Source: Chlorokybus atmophyticus (Eukaryota > Streptophyta > Chlorokybophyceae > Chlorokybales > Chlorokybaceae). From it: a DNA stretch of 64,000 nucleotides. The notes under the pieces are model-generated. The model saw only the letters and a list, made by a program, of their open reading frames with translations. It was not told the DNA's origin and searched no databases. The stretch spans positions 299,351 through 363,350 of the forward strand of contig RHPI01001559.1 of NCBI GenBank assembly GCA_009103225.1, given 5' to 3'. Shown here one piece after another: positions 13,726 to 25,496 of this stretch. Position 1 is the first letter of the stretch. The number at the start of each line of letters is the position of its first letter. Both the position numbers and the translations under genes were made by a program.

Positions 13726-15251
13726 CAGGGCAAAGTGTGAGCACCTTGACATGTGCATGCACTGCTCGCGGTCGGACAGCCTTGAGGGGCTCGATTGCAA
13801 AATATTGATAACTAGTTAGTTATTCTTTTGCAATGTTTAAACCAAGACTGGATTGTTGTCCGACACGAGTTGTGCAATGTAGTAAACGTTGAAAGACTGT
13901 TTGTGTCTTTATTTGCACGCACTCTTTCTGTTGCCGCAAAAACTATATCATATCGTTGTTATAAGCGCTTGATGTGCTTGACGTAAGTTTTTATGGTTGG
14001 ATTAAGCGCGTAACACAGTTAACACCGTATGTCGTCATGCATTGCATGACGTAACGTGCGCAGAGTAACCATGACACAGCTTGCACATGTGGTAAAGCTG
14101 TCTTAAAAAAAATAATATGTTGTTTGCACCAATCTCGCACGCGCTGTCAGGCTGCCATTACACTTGGCGGACCAGGGCTACTTGCCTGCACATAACTGAA
14201 TAGCAACTCACATTTAACGTAAGTATTTGCTGCAGTGGTTGCTTATTCAACACGTATGTTATTAAATCGGGCGGCTGCCGGTCGGCATTACGTGGCTCAT
14301 TGACTTGTGAGGTTAAGGCATTCATAAACACGTATAAAGGTAAATCATTTATTGACATACTTACCAGTGCACAGTTATTGAAGTACACCGTCCGAAGGCG
14401 TATCAACTCATCAACGTGACGCGTCTTGCAGTACATATACGTAGTCAACATTCTATGTGCATGATTACTTAAATCCGTGGTATGATAAACCTCACTTACC
14501 GCATTACAATAGGTGAGTGCTTGTTCGCAAGCCGAGTAACACATAAACAATCTTCACTTAACTGCTGCTGTTTGTTGCGTCTATGTGACCATCACATTTG
14601 CATCAAAGACATATTTTTTGAGTGAATTGATGCAACTTTTGCAAATGCATAATTACTAGCAGCCACATACCAAAGTATACATAACTTCAACCTCTGACTA
14701 TAAACAAAAATGTGCAAAGCACCTATGCGAATGCTTGAGCTCTCTTACTCTCTCTATGTGCAAAGGCAGGCCGATGGCTCTCGCATCAGCATTGGTAGCA
14801 GTAGCGGGAGGGGAGGTGGAGGTGGAGGCACCGGCAAGGGCGGATGAGTGGCAGAGCCGCATGGCAAAGCCGGATGGCGGTGCCATAGATTTGGATAAAG
14901 AGTGAATGAATAAGAAACCAATGGCGAAAATTTCTGTCAGGTCACAAATGTGTGTGGTAATGGTGTTACAACTGATGACTTTCCCGTAAAACGAAGCGTT
15001 GTCTGCTTCGCTGGCATATCCCCTCATTAGGGGTGGAGTGGGGTGTTACAAGCTTAGCACTAGCATGCGTTGATTCAAACTGCTGCGTTCAGACCTTCAT
15101 GTTTGTACGCCTCGCATGTATTTTGGTGGATGAGTGTGCATGCATTGGATGCACTAAATACAAGGCCTTGATACCCACCTGCACGCATACACAACACCTA
15201 CAAAAGCTACATACACAAACACACACATTTCCGTTTCACATTGTTTGTACA
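13726..15251. other. Intergenic, two unassigned open frames
   Basis: Open frames on the minus strand at 14,158-14,550 (130 codons, true ATG) and 14,698-15,027 (109 codons) show no recognisable domain, signal or repeat. The second lies just downstream of the dienoyl-CoA isomerase and may be 3' untranslated sequence. I do not call either as a gene. Confidence 0.4.
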
Positions 15252-18146
15252 TCATAGCCGCGGGCGTGTCTTCGCAAGCGCCTCCTCAAGCTCCTTTGAC
15301 AGCAGCATCCCCGCATTCCATGTGGCCACATAGTCCAGCCCGTCCGCCACTGCATGATCCCTACCGCATCATGTGAGTATATGGACCTCATACACTCAGG
15401 CTGTGACGGCTGCGTAGCAGGTGATTGACTGGCAACATGCGGGTGTGACTACGTAACGGCGTAGGCAAGTAGTGTGTTAGGTAGAGTTAGTAATAGCCCT
15501 GTGATGTAAATGTATGAAGTGTTGGCATGAGACTGCATGTGCCGTGTGCCGCATACTATGCATGACACTGTATGTGCTGGACATCATGCATGCTACTAAT
15601 CTGGCATCCTATCTGTTGTACACTCGTCACAATGTACGCACCTGGTGTGGAGGAGGACAGCTTTGGTACCCGCCACGGCCAGAGACGGTTTTGAGGCAAT
15701 GGTGCGGGTTGTCTCAAGCGCGAAGTCCAGCATATCCTTGCGTGTTGGGAATGACCTCGTCACCTATGCAGAGTGCATAGCGGTTGCAAAGCATACACAA
15801 CATTGGTTTGCACACATGCCCACGCAAAGCGATTACACGCAACAGTCTAAAGAGCCAGTGCATCAGCAACTTACAAGGTTTAGTGATGCAGGACGAGAAG
15901 AGAAAATACGCTTACACATACAAGTGTTATTCAAGCACAAGTACACAAGCATACTTACCAGGCCGATGCGTGCGGCTTCTTTGCCGTCAATTGTGCGAGC
16001 AGTCAGCGCGAGCTCCCGCGCCACGCCTGACCCAACATGCGCATGCTCACAAAGTCTCTCCAACAGCTGTTGTGTCGGCGTCACACATACATGCGTGGCA
16101 TGTCACACGCACCGTCCCCAACAATCCTTGGCAGCCGCTGCAGCGTGCCCAAGTCCGCCGTTATACCCAAATCCACCTCCTGAAGACATGAGGTTGGTCA
16201 GTCCGCGTGCAATTTGTTGTTCGTGATGAGTGCGTTGAGTGATTGCAACAACAATTGCATAACCGCATGTTTGATGGATGCATGGATGGATAAATGTACA
16301 CATGGATGTCAGGTTGAGTAATTGGCTGACCAATGTGAACACCGCAATCAATGTGTCTGATAATAATGAACAAGTGTGACTGAGTCCAATGCAGGAACAC
16401 GTGATTGAAATATGTATTTCAACAACGCACTTTGACGCAGAATCGCGCATCATCGGTGCAGTAGCGGATATCACACGCGGTAATCTGCGCAACAGCAGCA
16501 GCCAATCCCAGCGCTTTAGCCCAGCACCACGGAGAGTGAGATGAAACTTGCTTCACAACTGAGTAGTAGTGGTGGCAGTGTTGTGGGGTAAAGCACACGA
16601 ACACGTACAAGGTCGATGCCGCCGCCTATGCAGGCCCCGTGCACCGCGGCCACCACCGGCTTCCGACACTCCTCCAACGCACTCAATGCAGCCTGCAGGT
16701 GCATGCACACACCGTCATATGTGCACACATGCACAAACACACAACGTGCACACGTGCACAAACATGCACGTGCGCACGCGTACAGGCTACATGTGGTGCA
16801 TGTACACCCTCATACAAACGCTTCCACGTGAGCACCTTTCCTATCACTCACTTGCCTGCATGGTTTTTATTTGTGTGCGCAGCTCCGCGCGCTCCCTTGC
16901 GGGACACCCGCCACCATCGCGCTCAAGCCCTTTCTTCAACTCGCCAAAACCCGCAAGCTCCATCCCCGAGCAGAAGTGCGGACCATCCGCAGCCAACAGC
17001 ACCTGCATGTGCATGCATGTGGATGTGTGTGTGCGCGCGCATGCGCGTGCGTGGATGCGTGCCTGTGACAACATGAACAGTACCAGACTAAGCTGATACC
17101 GCGCGTGTGCTGGGATCGCGGTCGAGGGTGGAGAGCATAGCAGGGAGGCCGTGAAAGAGGGCGGGTGACATGGCATTGGAACGCAAGGGGCGTGAGAGGT
17201 ACACTGCACGCCAGTGTAAGGATGAAGGATGAGACGGCACGTACATTCATGTGTTGCGTGCTGGTGGCAATAGTGCAAGCATGCTTTCTTGCAGTATGTG
17301 AAGCGGCTTGAGTCAGTTACACCGTGCACAGGCTATATCGTCAATAAATCACACATGCGTAAGCGCGCTCGTGCATTGTGTATGCAACCATTTGTGTCAG
17401 TGTATGTGCCGTGTCTGCGTGTGCGCATGTGTGCATGCATGCTTGTCATGTACAACTTGCTCAACATCATACTCACGCAGATGTAAGTGTGAAACATATG
17501 TGTGTCCCAACCTGTAGCGACTCCATCCCGCCCCGCCGCCTCCACCCTCACCGCCGCCTCCTCGCCAGAGCTTGCCGTCAGTCTATCCTGACTGTGAGCC
17601 TGCCCGCCCGCAGCCTGACTACCCTGCCCGTGCAACTGCGGGCCGCTGGCAGCAGCAGCAACTGCACCACGAGGCCCAAACTCCCCCTAGACGACAACAA
17701 CAATCACATGCTTGCAATGTGATCATCATACCATCAACCTTCTCGTCCTCTCTCACCTCCACTAGATGGAAGCTGTCCCTGACGTCGTCATACCTCCACA
17801 TCCTCCCGCTCGTGATGGCGTTGAAGACCACCATGTACGGCGGCGTTGCAGGGTGGAGGTTGCAGTCTCTCTTCAACGCCGTGAAGAGAGCGTCCTCGCG
17901 GGCCTTGGCCCGGGCGGCGTAGTCTCGCTGGGCCTGGGCGTGCTTGCGCTTCTTCCTGCGCTTGTCGGCGTCGGCGTCGGTGTCGTCCTGGTCCTCGGGG
18001 GCAGGAGCACTGCTCACGGGAGAGGAAGGCGTTGCTGGAACCACCCCCCGGGCGAGGTCAGGCAGGATAGGCCTGACAGGGGCAGAGACACCAGCAGCAA
18101 CCCTATCAGGGACGCCGCCGCTGACCCCAGCTGGGGGATCTGCCAT
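15252..18146 (-). CDS. DCI1: Delta3,5-delta2,4-dienoyl-CoA isomerase, peroxisomal
   Basis: Shifts conjugated double bonds during beta-oxidation of unsaturated fatty acids (enoyl-CoA hydratase/isomerase fold). Ten exons join with matching phases into 439 residues: 18146-17757, 17686-17512, 17203-17100, 17002-16856, 16692-16609, 16484-16431, 16179-16113, 16026-15959, 15763-15642, 15360-15252 (TGA). Visible signatures: ATVYLSRPLRSNAM, the oxyanion-hole segment GPHFCSGMEL, and HGACIGGGIDL, KEVDLGITAD and LGTLQRLP, which keep the Asp, Glu and Asp known as catalytic in the mammalian enzyme. The C-terminus TRPRL ends in PRL, an accepted plant PTS1 variant, so a peroxisomal site is likely. The intron after 16856 starts with GC instead of GT. 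Odd: about 190 extra N-terminal residues (exons 1-2), Ala/Pro-rich with a basic KRRKKRKH block; exon 2 has no Met, so exon 1 is needed for a start. Confidence 0.9.
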
Positions 18147-19473
18147 GACGCTCAACCACCGTCACACGATCACGCCGTATCATCTACTGTCAAGCGCTGG
18201 CAGCTGCACAGCACACCAGCCCGTATCATCTGCCCTAGAGCTGATAACGCACCACATGTTGCGTGTAGTCCCACTCCAACCAAGATCACGATGACAGCCA
18301 CTGCTCATCGGAAGGCTGAGTTTGTTGTCACAAGCCTCTCGTGCTATAGATCGAAGGCTGTCGAAACACATCGCGAACACAATGCGTGCCATGGGTGATG
18401 GGCATCATGTCCTGTCTCGCTCAAGGCGACAGTCAGCGAATATGCGCGATGTGCTGAATGTCAGCCAATTGGCTGACAGATAATGAAATTTCCATACACA
18501 GACTGTTATTGCAAGGGTAACAATAAGCTCTAACACACCACAAACCAGTCACAAGTATGCATCACACATCAAGAGCGTGCTTGCAAGAGAGCCATGCCAT
18601 GTGTTAGTATCTGTTAAGTATGATCACACAAAAGAGTACAATAGCATCATGACTTACATGATGTTTCCGGCATTATGAAACACAAAATACAAAAGGGTAT
18701 GAAAAAATTCAATTTTATACATTGCGTCGCCATCATGTGTAAGCAACAATGTAATTACTTCCTTTAACTTGCTTTTTATGTCGATGTATTAACATGACAA
18801 CGATCCCCCCCTCCCCCCCCCCCTTCCCTTCCTCATCCATATATGCATTGAATTGAAGCGGGGGCTTGAGCAATGTCGAGCTTTAAGGCTTTGCATCCAT
18901 CCAAGCAAGGATGGTATACAAGCGTTTTGGTCTGCATGCATTCGATTGAATCAACCCGCCTGAATGTAGTTCATTTGAATGACAATATTATGCTTTTATC
19001 ATTGTAGAACAACCGCGAGCACATGCTACTACGACCACCATGCTTGTGTGTTGCATGTATATCATAACTGAGTTATACACATTGTTATCAATGTTTGTAA
19101 ACGAGCTTATTTGTACATCGGCATGTACATGTATATCACATATGTTAATATGCTTATTAACACCAAGTTCATTGTAACACATTATGCATACCCCCNNNCC
19201 CCCCCGCCAAATCTGTAGTTGTCGTTGTGCAGTGTATGATATACTGGTCTTTTGCCTTTGCATGTTCTATCATACCGTATCTAAGACTCATTAATGCGTA
19301 AGTTATGGGGTGCATATAATGTATGTGCTCGAGTGCACATATGTGTGAAGTAGTGATGTATGCATTTCTTGGGCACCCACTTTGCACAAGTGATAATTTT
19401 CGCCGGTGTCAAATGCTACATATATTTGCAATGCATGCAGGGACATGCATATGCAAATGTGACAATGCGGCAG
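18147..19473. other. Intergenic, no gene recognised
   Basis: AT-rich upstream region of the isomerase gene. Contains a C run at about 18,806-18,824 and three N at 19,196-19,198 inside another C run. No readable protein. Confidence 0.55.
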
Positions 19474-19580
19474 GCCATGCGGTGGAGGCTGGAATGGACT
19501 ATGTGACCACATGGAACGGGAATGATGCGTTTGTTAGAGCTTGAGAGGAGGCACTTGTGGGAACATGTCCGCGGTTATAT
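19474..19580 (+). pseudogene. Broken copy of the last dienoyl-CoA isomerase exon
   Basis: After a preserved acceptor (gcggcag) the + strand reads HAVEAGMDYVTTWN, matching HAVADGLDYVATWN of the real last exon (15,360-15,252, opposite strand). The stretch agagcttgagaggaggca has two extra bases against gagcttgaggaggcg, giving a frameshift and an early TGA; ccgcggttat then matches the real ccgcggctat. No other isomerase exons are recognisable around it. The kept splice acceptor argues for a DNA-level duplication with inversion rather than a retrocopy. Confidence 0.8.
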
Positions 19581-20198
19581 TATGTCCTTCATGTAATGTC
19601 TCTTGTCTTTTTGCTTTCACGCACATTGTTTTATATTGTGAGTGGGTGTGGAGGGTGTACAGGATGCAAATAGTAATAAGACTTGTGTGCACTCCATATA
19701 CAAAGTTATTTAAATACCACAATGTTCGGAATATCTAAGCATCTTTGTACATGGAGTATACTATGAGATCGGTTGTTAAGGCCGGATATATACAATATCA
19801 AGCACAAAGGGAGTAGGTGGAAACATACGTCACAGTATATTACATTCACACATACCATGCCCTTGTGGTCCTACCCACATATTTAGCTGCTACTTACTGA
19901 AAAGCAGTGCAAAAGTTTGGCACGCATTTCACAACATAACACAACCCGAGTGCAGGCAATTTCTCCCATAACATCACACGACACAACAATGTTGTCGTGC
20001 AACAGCTGCCATTAGTGACTATACACAACACTACACACTATACACATACAAGGTCATCTGACCCAGCAAACCCACAATGTATCTCTCTTCACCCACTCTC
20101 TTTTTCTCAACCTGCTCCAGTCACGCAATAAGTTGCTACTCGACTGCTTGCTGTAGAGAGGGTAAAAGAGTGCCTTTATAACTGGGTAACTCTTTGTG

Positions 20199-21305
20199 TC
20201 ACAAGTGAAGTGCGATGGCAAGGCCGACGATGGGTCCGACGAGGATGGTTGGGATAAAGGGGCTGACCAGTGCGTTGAACACGGGACCCACCACGGGGAC
20301 GCGGCGGATCACTCGCTTGCCAACGTGCACCTGCCATTGCGTCCGAGGGCACACGTCAGCTGTTTGTATGGGAAGGTAAGGAACCACACAAGCGAAAGAG
20401 CGCACAATGAGACAACGAAGCTGAGGTGAGATTGACACCTCACGACAACAACAACGAGGACTATGGGCGCTAAGTGACCAAGTATGTGTGCAAGTGAGTC
20501 CCTGGCTGTGTAGTGGTGATCTTCAAAATAACCAGCACTCAACACTGCCCTCATTGCAATGGCTGAGGAAGACTTTACTGAACACTTGCTGTGTGCGAAC
20601 AATATGCAACTGTGCAACAGACACACAGCCCAGTACACTTGGAGCAGGATGTACTGCACAACAACACGACCTCGAGTACGCTGAACACTAATCGAGTTGC
20701 CCACAAGGCGCAACTAATACCTTGCCAGGTGTACCACACACATATGCGCACACGCAGGCATGCACGCACGTCTCCCCCTTGCCCCCTCACTCCCCCACAC
20801 GACATGACCACAAGGTGGCAGGCAGAGCAAGGTGACGGAGGTGACGTCCCAACCCAACAACTGTACGTTCGCGCGTAACCCAAACTGACCACAACTGCCC
20901 TTCCATGCTTGCCAACCACTGACTGATCCACAAAGTTAGTAATCCATCCATCCATGATTGCAAGCAACATGCAAGTCACAATCAACCAACTAACCAGCCA
21001 ACCAAGCATCCCAACCAACACGCCTCCAGCAATCTCCAGCACGCATGCACACATGTACACACGCACACCCACATGCACACGATCAAACTCACCGCGAGCG
21101 ATCCTCCCACCGCGACCCCCAGCAGCGCGTTCTTCTCTCGTAGCCAGTGCCTCGGGGGGTGGGGCGGAGGCTGCTCGTCCTTGGTCACATCTCCTTCAGC
21201 AGCAGGGGCGTCGTCCCCGGCTGGAGCGGCCAGATCGGACGCGTCGTCGTCGACTTCCCGATGAGGCGGAGCTGCGACGGCGTCGACTGCCTCCTTCACG
21301 CCCAT
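20199..21305 (-). CDS. Small membrane protein, paralogue of the 23.8-25.5 kb gene
   Basis: Two-exon model: 21305-21093 (MGVKEAVDAV..., 71 codons) and 20330-20199 (43 codons plus TGA), phase-0 intron of 762 bp, 114 residues. The N-terminus is Ala/Asp/Pro-rich, followed by a short hydrophobic run (NALLGVAVGGSLA). The last exon reads VHVGKRVIRRVPVVGPVF and continues to LVGPIVGLAIALHL. It has the same length (132 nt), phase and intron position as the last exon of the gene at 23,759-25,496 (VHLGKGFLRRTPVFGPVF ... VVGPMVGAGIVKHF). The EF-hand part of that paralogue is absent here unless it hides as unrecognised exons in the large intron. The family is unknown to me; the conserved tail looks like an amphipathic or membrane-inserted hairpin. 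Confidence 0.7.
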
Positions 21306-23758
21306 GCTGACGGGGGTGATGATGCTCGTTTTTCTCTCTCAACGCCTTGGCCTGGTGGGGGCTGGTATAGACTAGTCGCAAGCCTGATCCGGCCTGGCCT
21401 GGTCTGTCCTGGTCTGGTCTAGTCCTTCTAGCAGCGCTCTGGCTCAGGCTGAGGCTCAGGCTCAAGCTTTCCGTCACTCCCGCCAAACGTGAGGCACTAC
21501 ACAGATAGTTGATCAACCACCAGCCGCATCCACCACCTGTACTACACGGTGTTGATTGCTACTGCTACCGCTGCTGTCTGAAGACAGCCACGTCATGCAA
21601 GCACAGGGTCAGCAAGTCGCCGAGGCCGTTGGTCGATGCTCTTCCTCGTGCGACGGCGTCAGCCTCGGCATCATCGGCGGTAGAGTTGACGGGGCCAGCT
21701 GGCGGGTGCCGTATCTGCGTGCCACGTTGGACTGCGTAGGCGGACATGTGTGGCAGATGGATTCCAGCCGATGTGGATAAAAGAGCGCTGCCTGCGGACG
21801 TATCCGCAATCATCGGAGTGAAGGAGCGGATATCGGCATATAAACGTGCGCATTGTAAGCATATGTTTGCCTATAGTATTGAATACAACTTGTTAGCACA
21901 GAAGTGTTTAGAAAATTGCTAACAGTGTGATGACAGGCTGGTCAGCTAGTAACTGACTGCTGCCTCTCATGCAGTTGTTCGGAGCACATCTGATGTAGTT
22001 TAAATTTCTTGCGGCTCATGAAGGAAACAATTATGTCGATAACGAAATATGGTGAATTATTAGCCATGCCATGTTGATTCGAAATGAGTCCCCCCCCCCC
22101 CCGCTTTACGACGTCACAATCAAAGAAATCCTTAAACCATACTCACTTTTACAAGTGTGCATTGCTTAACATGTCAAGATAGTAAGGAGTTCTCAAAAAG
22201 CGAAAGCATTCTGTGTGACAAGATACAATGTATACATTGCAAATAATTTGCTCACCTTGAAGTCAAAGCTCTCAGTTTAATCCATTTCTTTGGAAATTAT
22301 CATCTTGCATCAACAATATGGATTATTCAGCATCAACACAAAAAATACACGTAATCCATATGATGATGACGCTGACATCGTGCATTGAACATTAAATTAT
22401 ACTTATTGCATTTTGAGAAGTAGCAAGCAATGCACAAGATGCAATGGCATGGTTGGCATCATATTATTGCATTGATATTATACAAGAGTATCAACCAACT
22501 TCAATTATGATCTGAGATGCAAAAACCGTACATTAACATTATCATCTTTATGTTGCAAACCGTTTTGATCTTAATAGTCAACATATGCAGTTATTATGCA
22601 AATGAACAACATTGTTACAGCGCATACCACCACACACAAGAATCACATGAAAGCTAACTGTAAGGTCGGTAGCAATGCAGCTGCAGCAACATCAACAGCA
22701 ACGAGACAGATAGACAAGTATACGGCTAAGACATCGTTACTCACATCATTAGGACACACTAGCATTAGAAACCCCATCAACGTAAGACCCAAGCAATAGC
22801 AGCGGGGTGGGATGCGGCAAGCTTGGAAATAGCAAGAGTAAGGACGACCTATAGAGCGAGGTTGACCGCGGTAGTACAAGCTCCCATAGTGTGACATCGC
22901 TGTCATGTTTACATAACAATGACAACGACAATGTCGTCGCTGACCTGTAGAAATGATCGTAAATATACAGAAAATTTAAGAATAAACAATAGTGTGACAT
23001 GCCCGCTAGCGCACACAATGTCTACCGGGGAAGGCTTGCAGCTGGTTGTTTAGTGCAGTAATTTAGCCCGGTGGTGACAATGATGAGATATACTAGTATG
23101 CGTGTAATGTTTGTTGAGTGGTTGTTGCGCATTGCATGCGTGTGCACAATAGCACGTCATATCCTGTACACTTGCTATGCTGGTGTTGTGTGTGCTTCAC
23201 ACCTTACAGGCGGCTAGTCTCGAATACGATCGCTTATACACTACATCGGCATAATGTTGCAACTGGTACTATAACTACTGCATACTGCCATACTATACTA
23301 CTAGTGCATATGGCCACTACTAGTGCATGTACAAAAGAGGCTTAGGAGATTGTGCACATTCAAGTATGCATGAGCATGCAGGCAATCAGCAACCACAACC
23401 ACAACACCTTACCCAGCTTGACCACCGGCTAAGCCACACGCCTGCGCGCTGCCTACACTTACCACTGTCGCCCCCTGTGTTGGCGTGCTTCTTGCCATTG
23501 CAATGCGAACCTAGGCATGCATAAGAAACCAAGCAACCATGCCAGCATGCGAGAAGCAACAGCAATTCACGAGTCAAGACAAACCTGAGACGGGTTCAGA
23601 GTAAAGTTGTCGCTATATACATAAGCTATATACATTCTGCAGCACCTGTTACGCAGGTGCCAATCGCTTGTGATGCGACTGCCATGGTACCACCGCGCAG
23701 TCAACACCGTATCCCACAGTTAAGCTAGAGTGCACAGAGAGCACTCATCCTCTAAGGG
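21306..23758. other. Intergenic, one ambiguous open stretch
   Basis: 21,509-21,813 is open in several frames on both strands (CpG-rich, about 80 codons) and could be an exon or a promoter island of the preceding gene; I cannot choose. A C run lies at 22,091-22,102. The remaining DNA is AT-rich with no readable protein. Confidence 0.45.
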
Positions 23759-25496
23759 TCAAAAATGCTTCACAATGCCGGCACCAACCATGGGTCCAAC
23801 GACAACGGTTGGAACCAATGGGTTTATCAGCAGCGAGAAGACCGGTCCAAACACAGGTGTCCTCCTCAAAAACCCCTTGCCCAGGTGCACCTGGGTATTG
23901 ATGTGAGTATGTTGTACGAGAGCCATGCATACCAGCATAATCAGTTGCTATCACAGTAGCATCCGCAGCCAAGAGGCGTGCGACTCACCAGATAGCAGCC
24001 AGCCACCGCTGCAGCCGCGAACCTCGCCCCTCGGTCCACCACGATTCGTCTACAGATGGCCCTGCATGACAAGCACATGTTCACACAATGCCTGCACGTG
24101 CATGTTGTGTGACAATGCATTCTTGCACGTCGAGGCAATCAACATCTTTGACAAGCCAGGCAGGCAGCTGAACCGCACCTGGCAAAGGCTTCAAATTCCT
24201 CAAACGTGAAGGCTGTCTTTGTTGCAAAAGCAGGTTCCTGATCACACCACACTATGTCAGTAGGTGCACCATTGCAATGCAGAAAGCAAGCCACTGCGGC
24301 ATGCATTGAGAGCGTGTGCGTGTATGCCTTACACAAGTACCTGCATCAACTGTTGATGCCACGCAGAATGCCCCACCAAGATAGAATCGCAGGTAGGTTT
24401 TGCAAAAGAAACGCAAGATGTAAGTCATTAAAACAACTTACAATGTCAACAGCAGCATTGGTTAGCAACGCACCAGCATGCATGCCGCCAAGCAAATACA
24501 CACACCAGAGCTGACAGACTCACCTGATCAACGTCTGACTGCTTTGGCACGCGCAAAACTACATCTCGACAAGCTTCAGGAAGCCTGTCCGCCAGCTCCC
24601 TGCGATTCTCAAGCATGTCAACCCAAGTTTACCCAAGATAAACAAACTGCTCCTAGTAGGTCGCCAATAGACAAGCAAGTGACGTTAGCACTCACTTGTG
24701 AATGTACTGTACAGCCGCCAGGGCGTCTGGTATTGACATTCGGCCCGACCGATCCTTGTGCGAGATGGCGAAAGCGGTCGCTACCGCCTCCTGAAAACGC
24801 TCGTTGCCGTCCAGCAGCTTGTCAACACGCTTGGCTGCATACACACACAGATCCATAAGCTCAGGAGCAGGACATACACACCAGCAGACTCTGCTGTAAA
24901 ACGACAAAACTCAGTGCAAGAAAGGTCTTGACGAGACTGTGTGCTGACTATGCTGACGGCCAACAATCGGAGTGGTTTTGTGCCTAAAAATGCAATCAGC
25001 TCCAGGGGCGTGAGCGTTGATATCTAATTTCAGTAGCACAACCAGCAGCACAACCGTAAGGTATAGAAACTTACACAGCTCGGCGCCCATGGTGTTGATT
25101 TTTGCAGCCGCTTGCGCCACCGCCTGCATGTCACCCAAGATCAATGTCTCCGACAGTCACAGCGCAGCCACGTCATGCGTGCCAGCCAGCAACTCAGCAC
25201 TTGAAAAAGACACATCATCGCGAGTTCACTGAGCCCAGCTGTCACATCAACCAAACCAGCATCCGCTTTTGGCGGGCTGAATTGCGTAACAATTTCAAAA
25301 CCGTTATGGCAAGAGCAAGCACCTGACGCATAGGCGGCAAGGCGGTGCAGGCGACAAGCAGGGCCCCGACGCTGTCCTCGCCCTCAAGCTTGTCGCCACC
25401 TCCGCCTCGTCCACCGTAGTATTCTCGCCTATGCTGCGCCGCCGTCACGCCGTCGCCGCCGCCGTCACACCTCTTCACGCCTGTGTCGACAGCCAT
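23759..25496 (-). CDS. EF-hand-like membrane-tail protein
   Basis: Eight exons with matching phases, 237 residues: 25496-25323, 25123-25075, 24893-24882 (12-nt microexon), 24834-24696, 24599-24524, 24237-24179, 24061-23989, 23890-23759 (TGA). The middle carries an EF-hand-like helix-loop-helix (FAISHKDRSGRMSIPDALAA; Asp, Ser, Gly and the final Asp of the loop kept, first Asp replaced by His), then ELADRLPEACRDVV and a second hand-like segment AFTFEEFEAFA. An Ala-rich hydrophobic run (RFAAAAVAGCYL) precedes the conserved tail VHLGKGFLRRTPVFGPVF, shared with the neighbouring gene at 20.2-21.3 kb. Skipping the microexon also keeps the frame. A weak calcium-responsive membrane-associated role is inference from the hands only. 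Confidence 0.75.
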
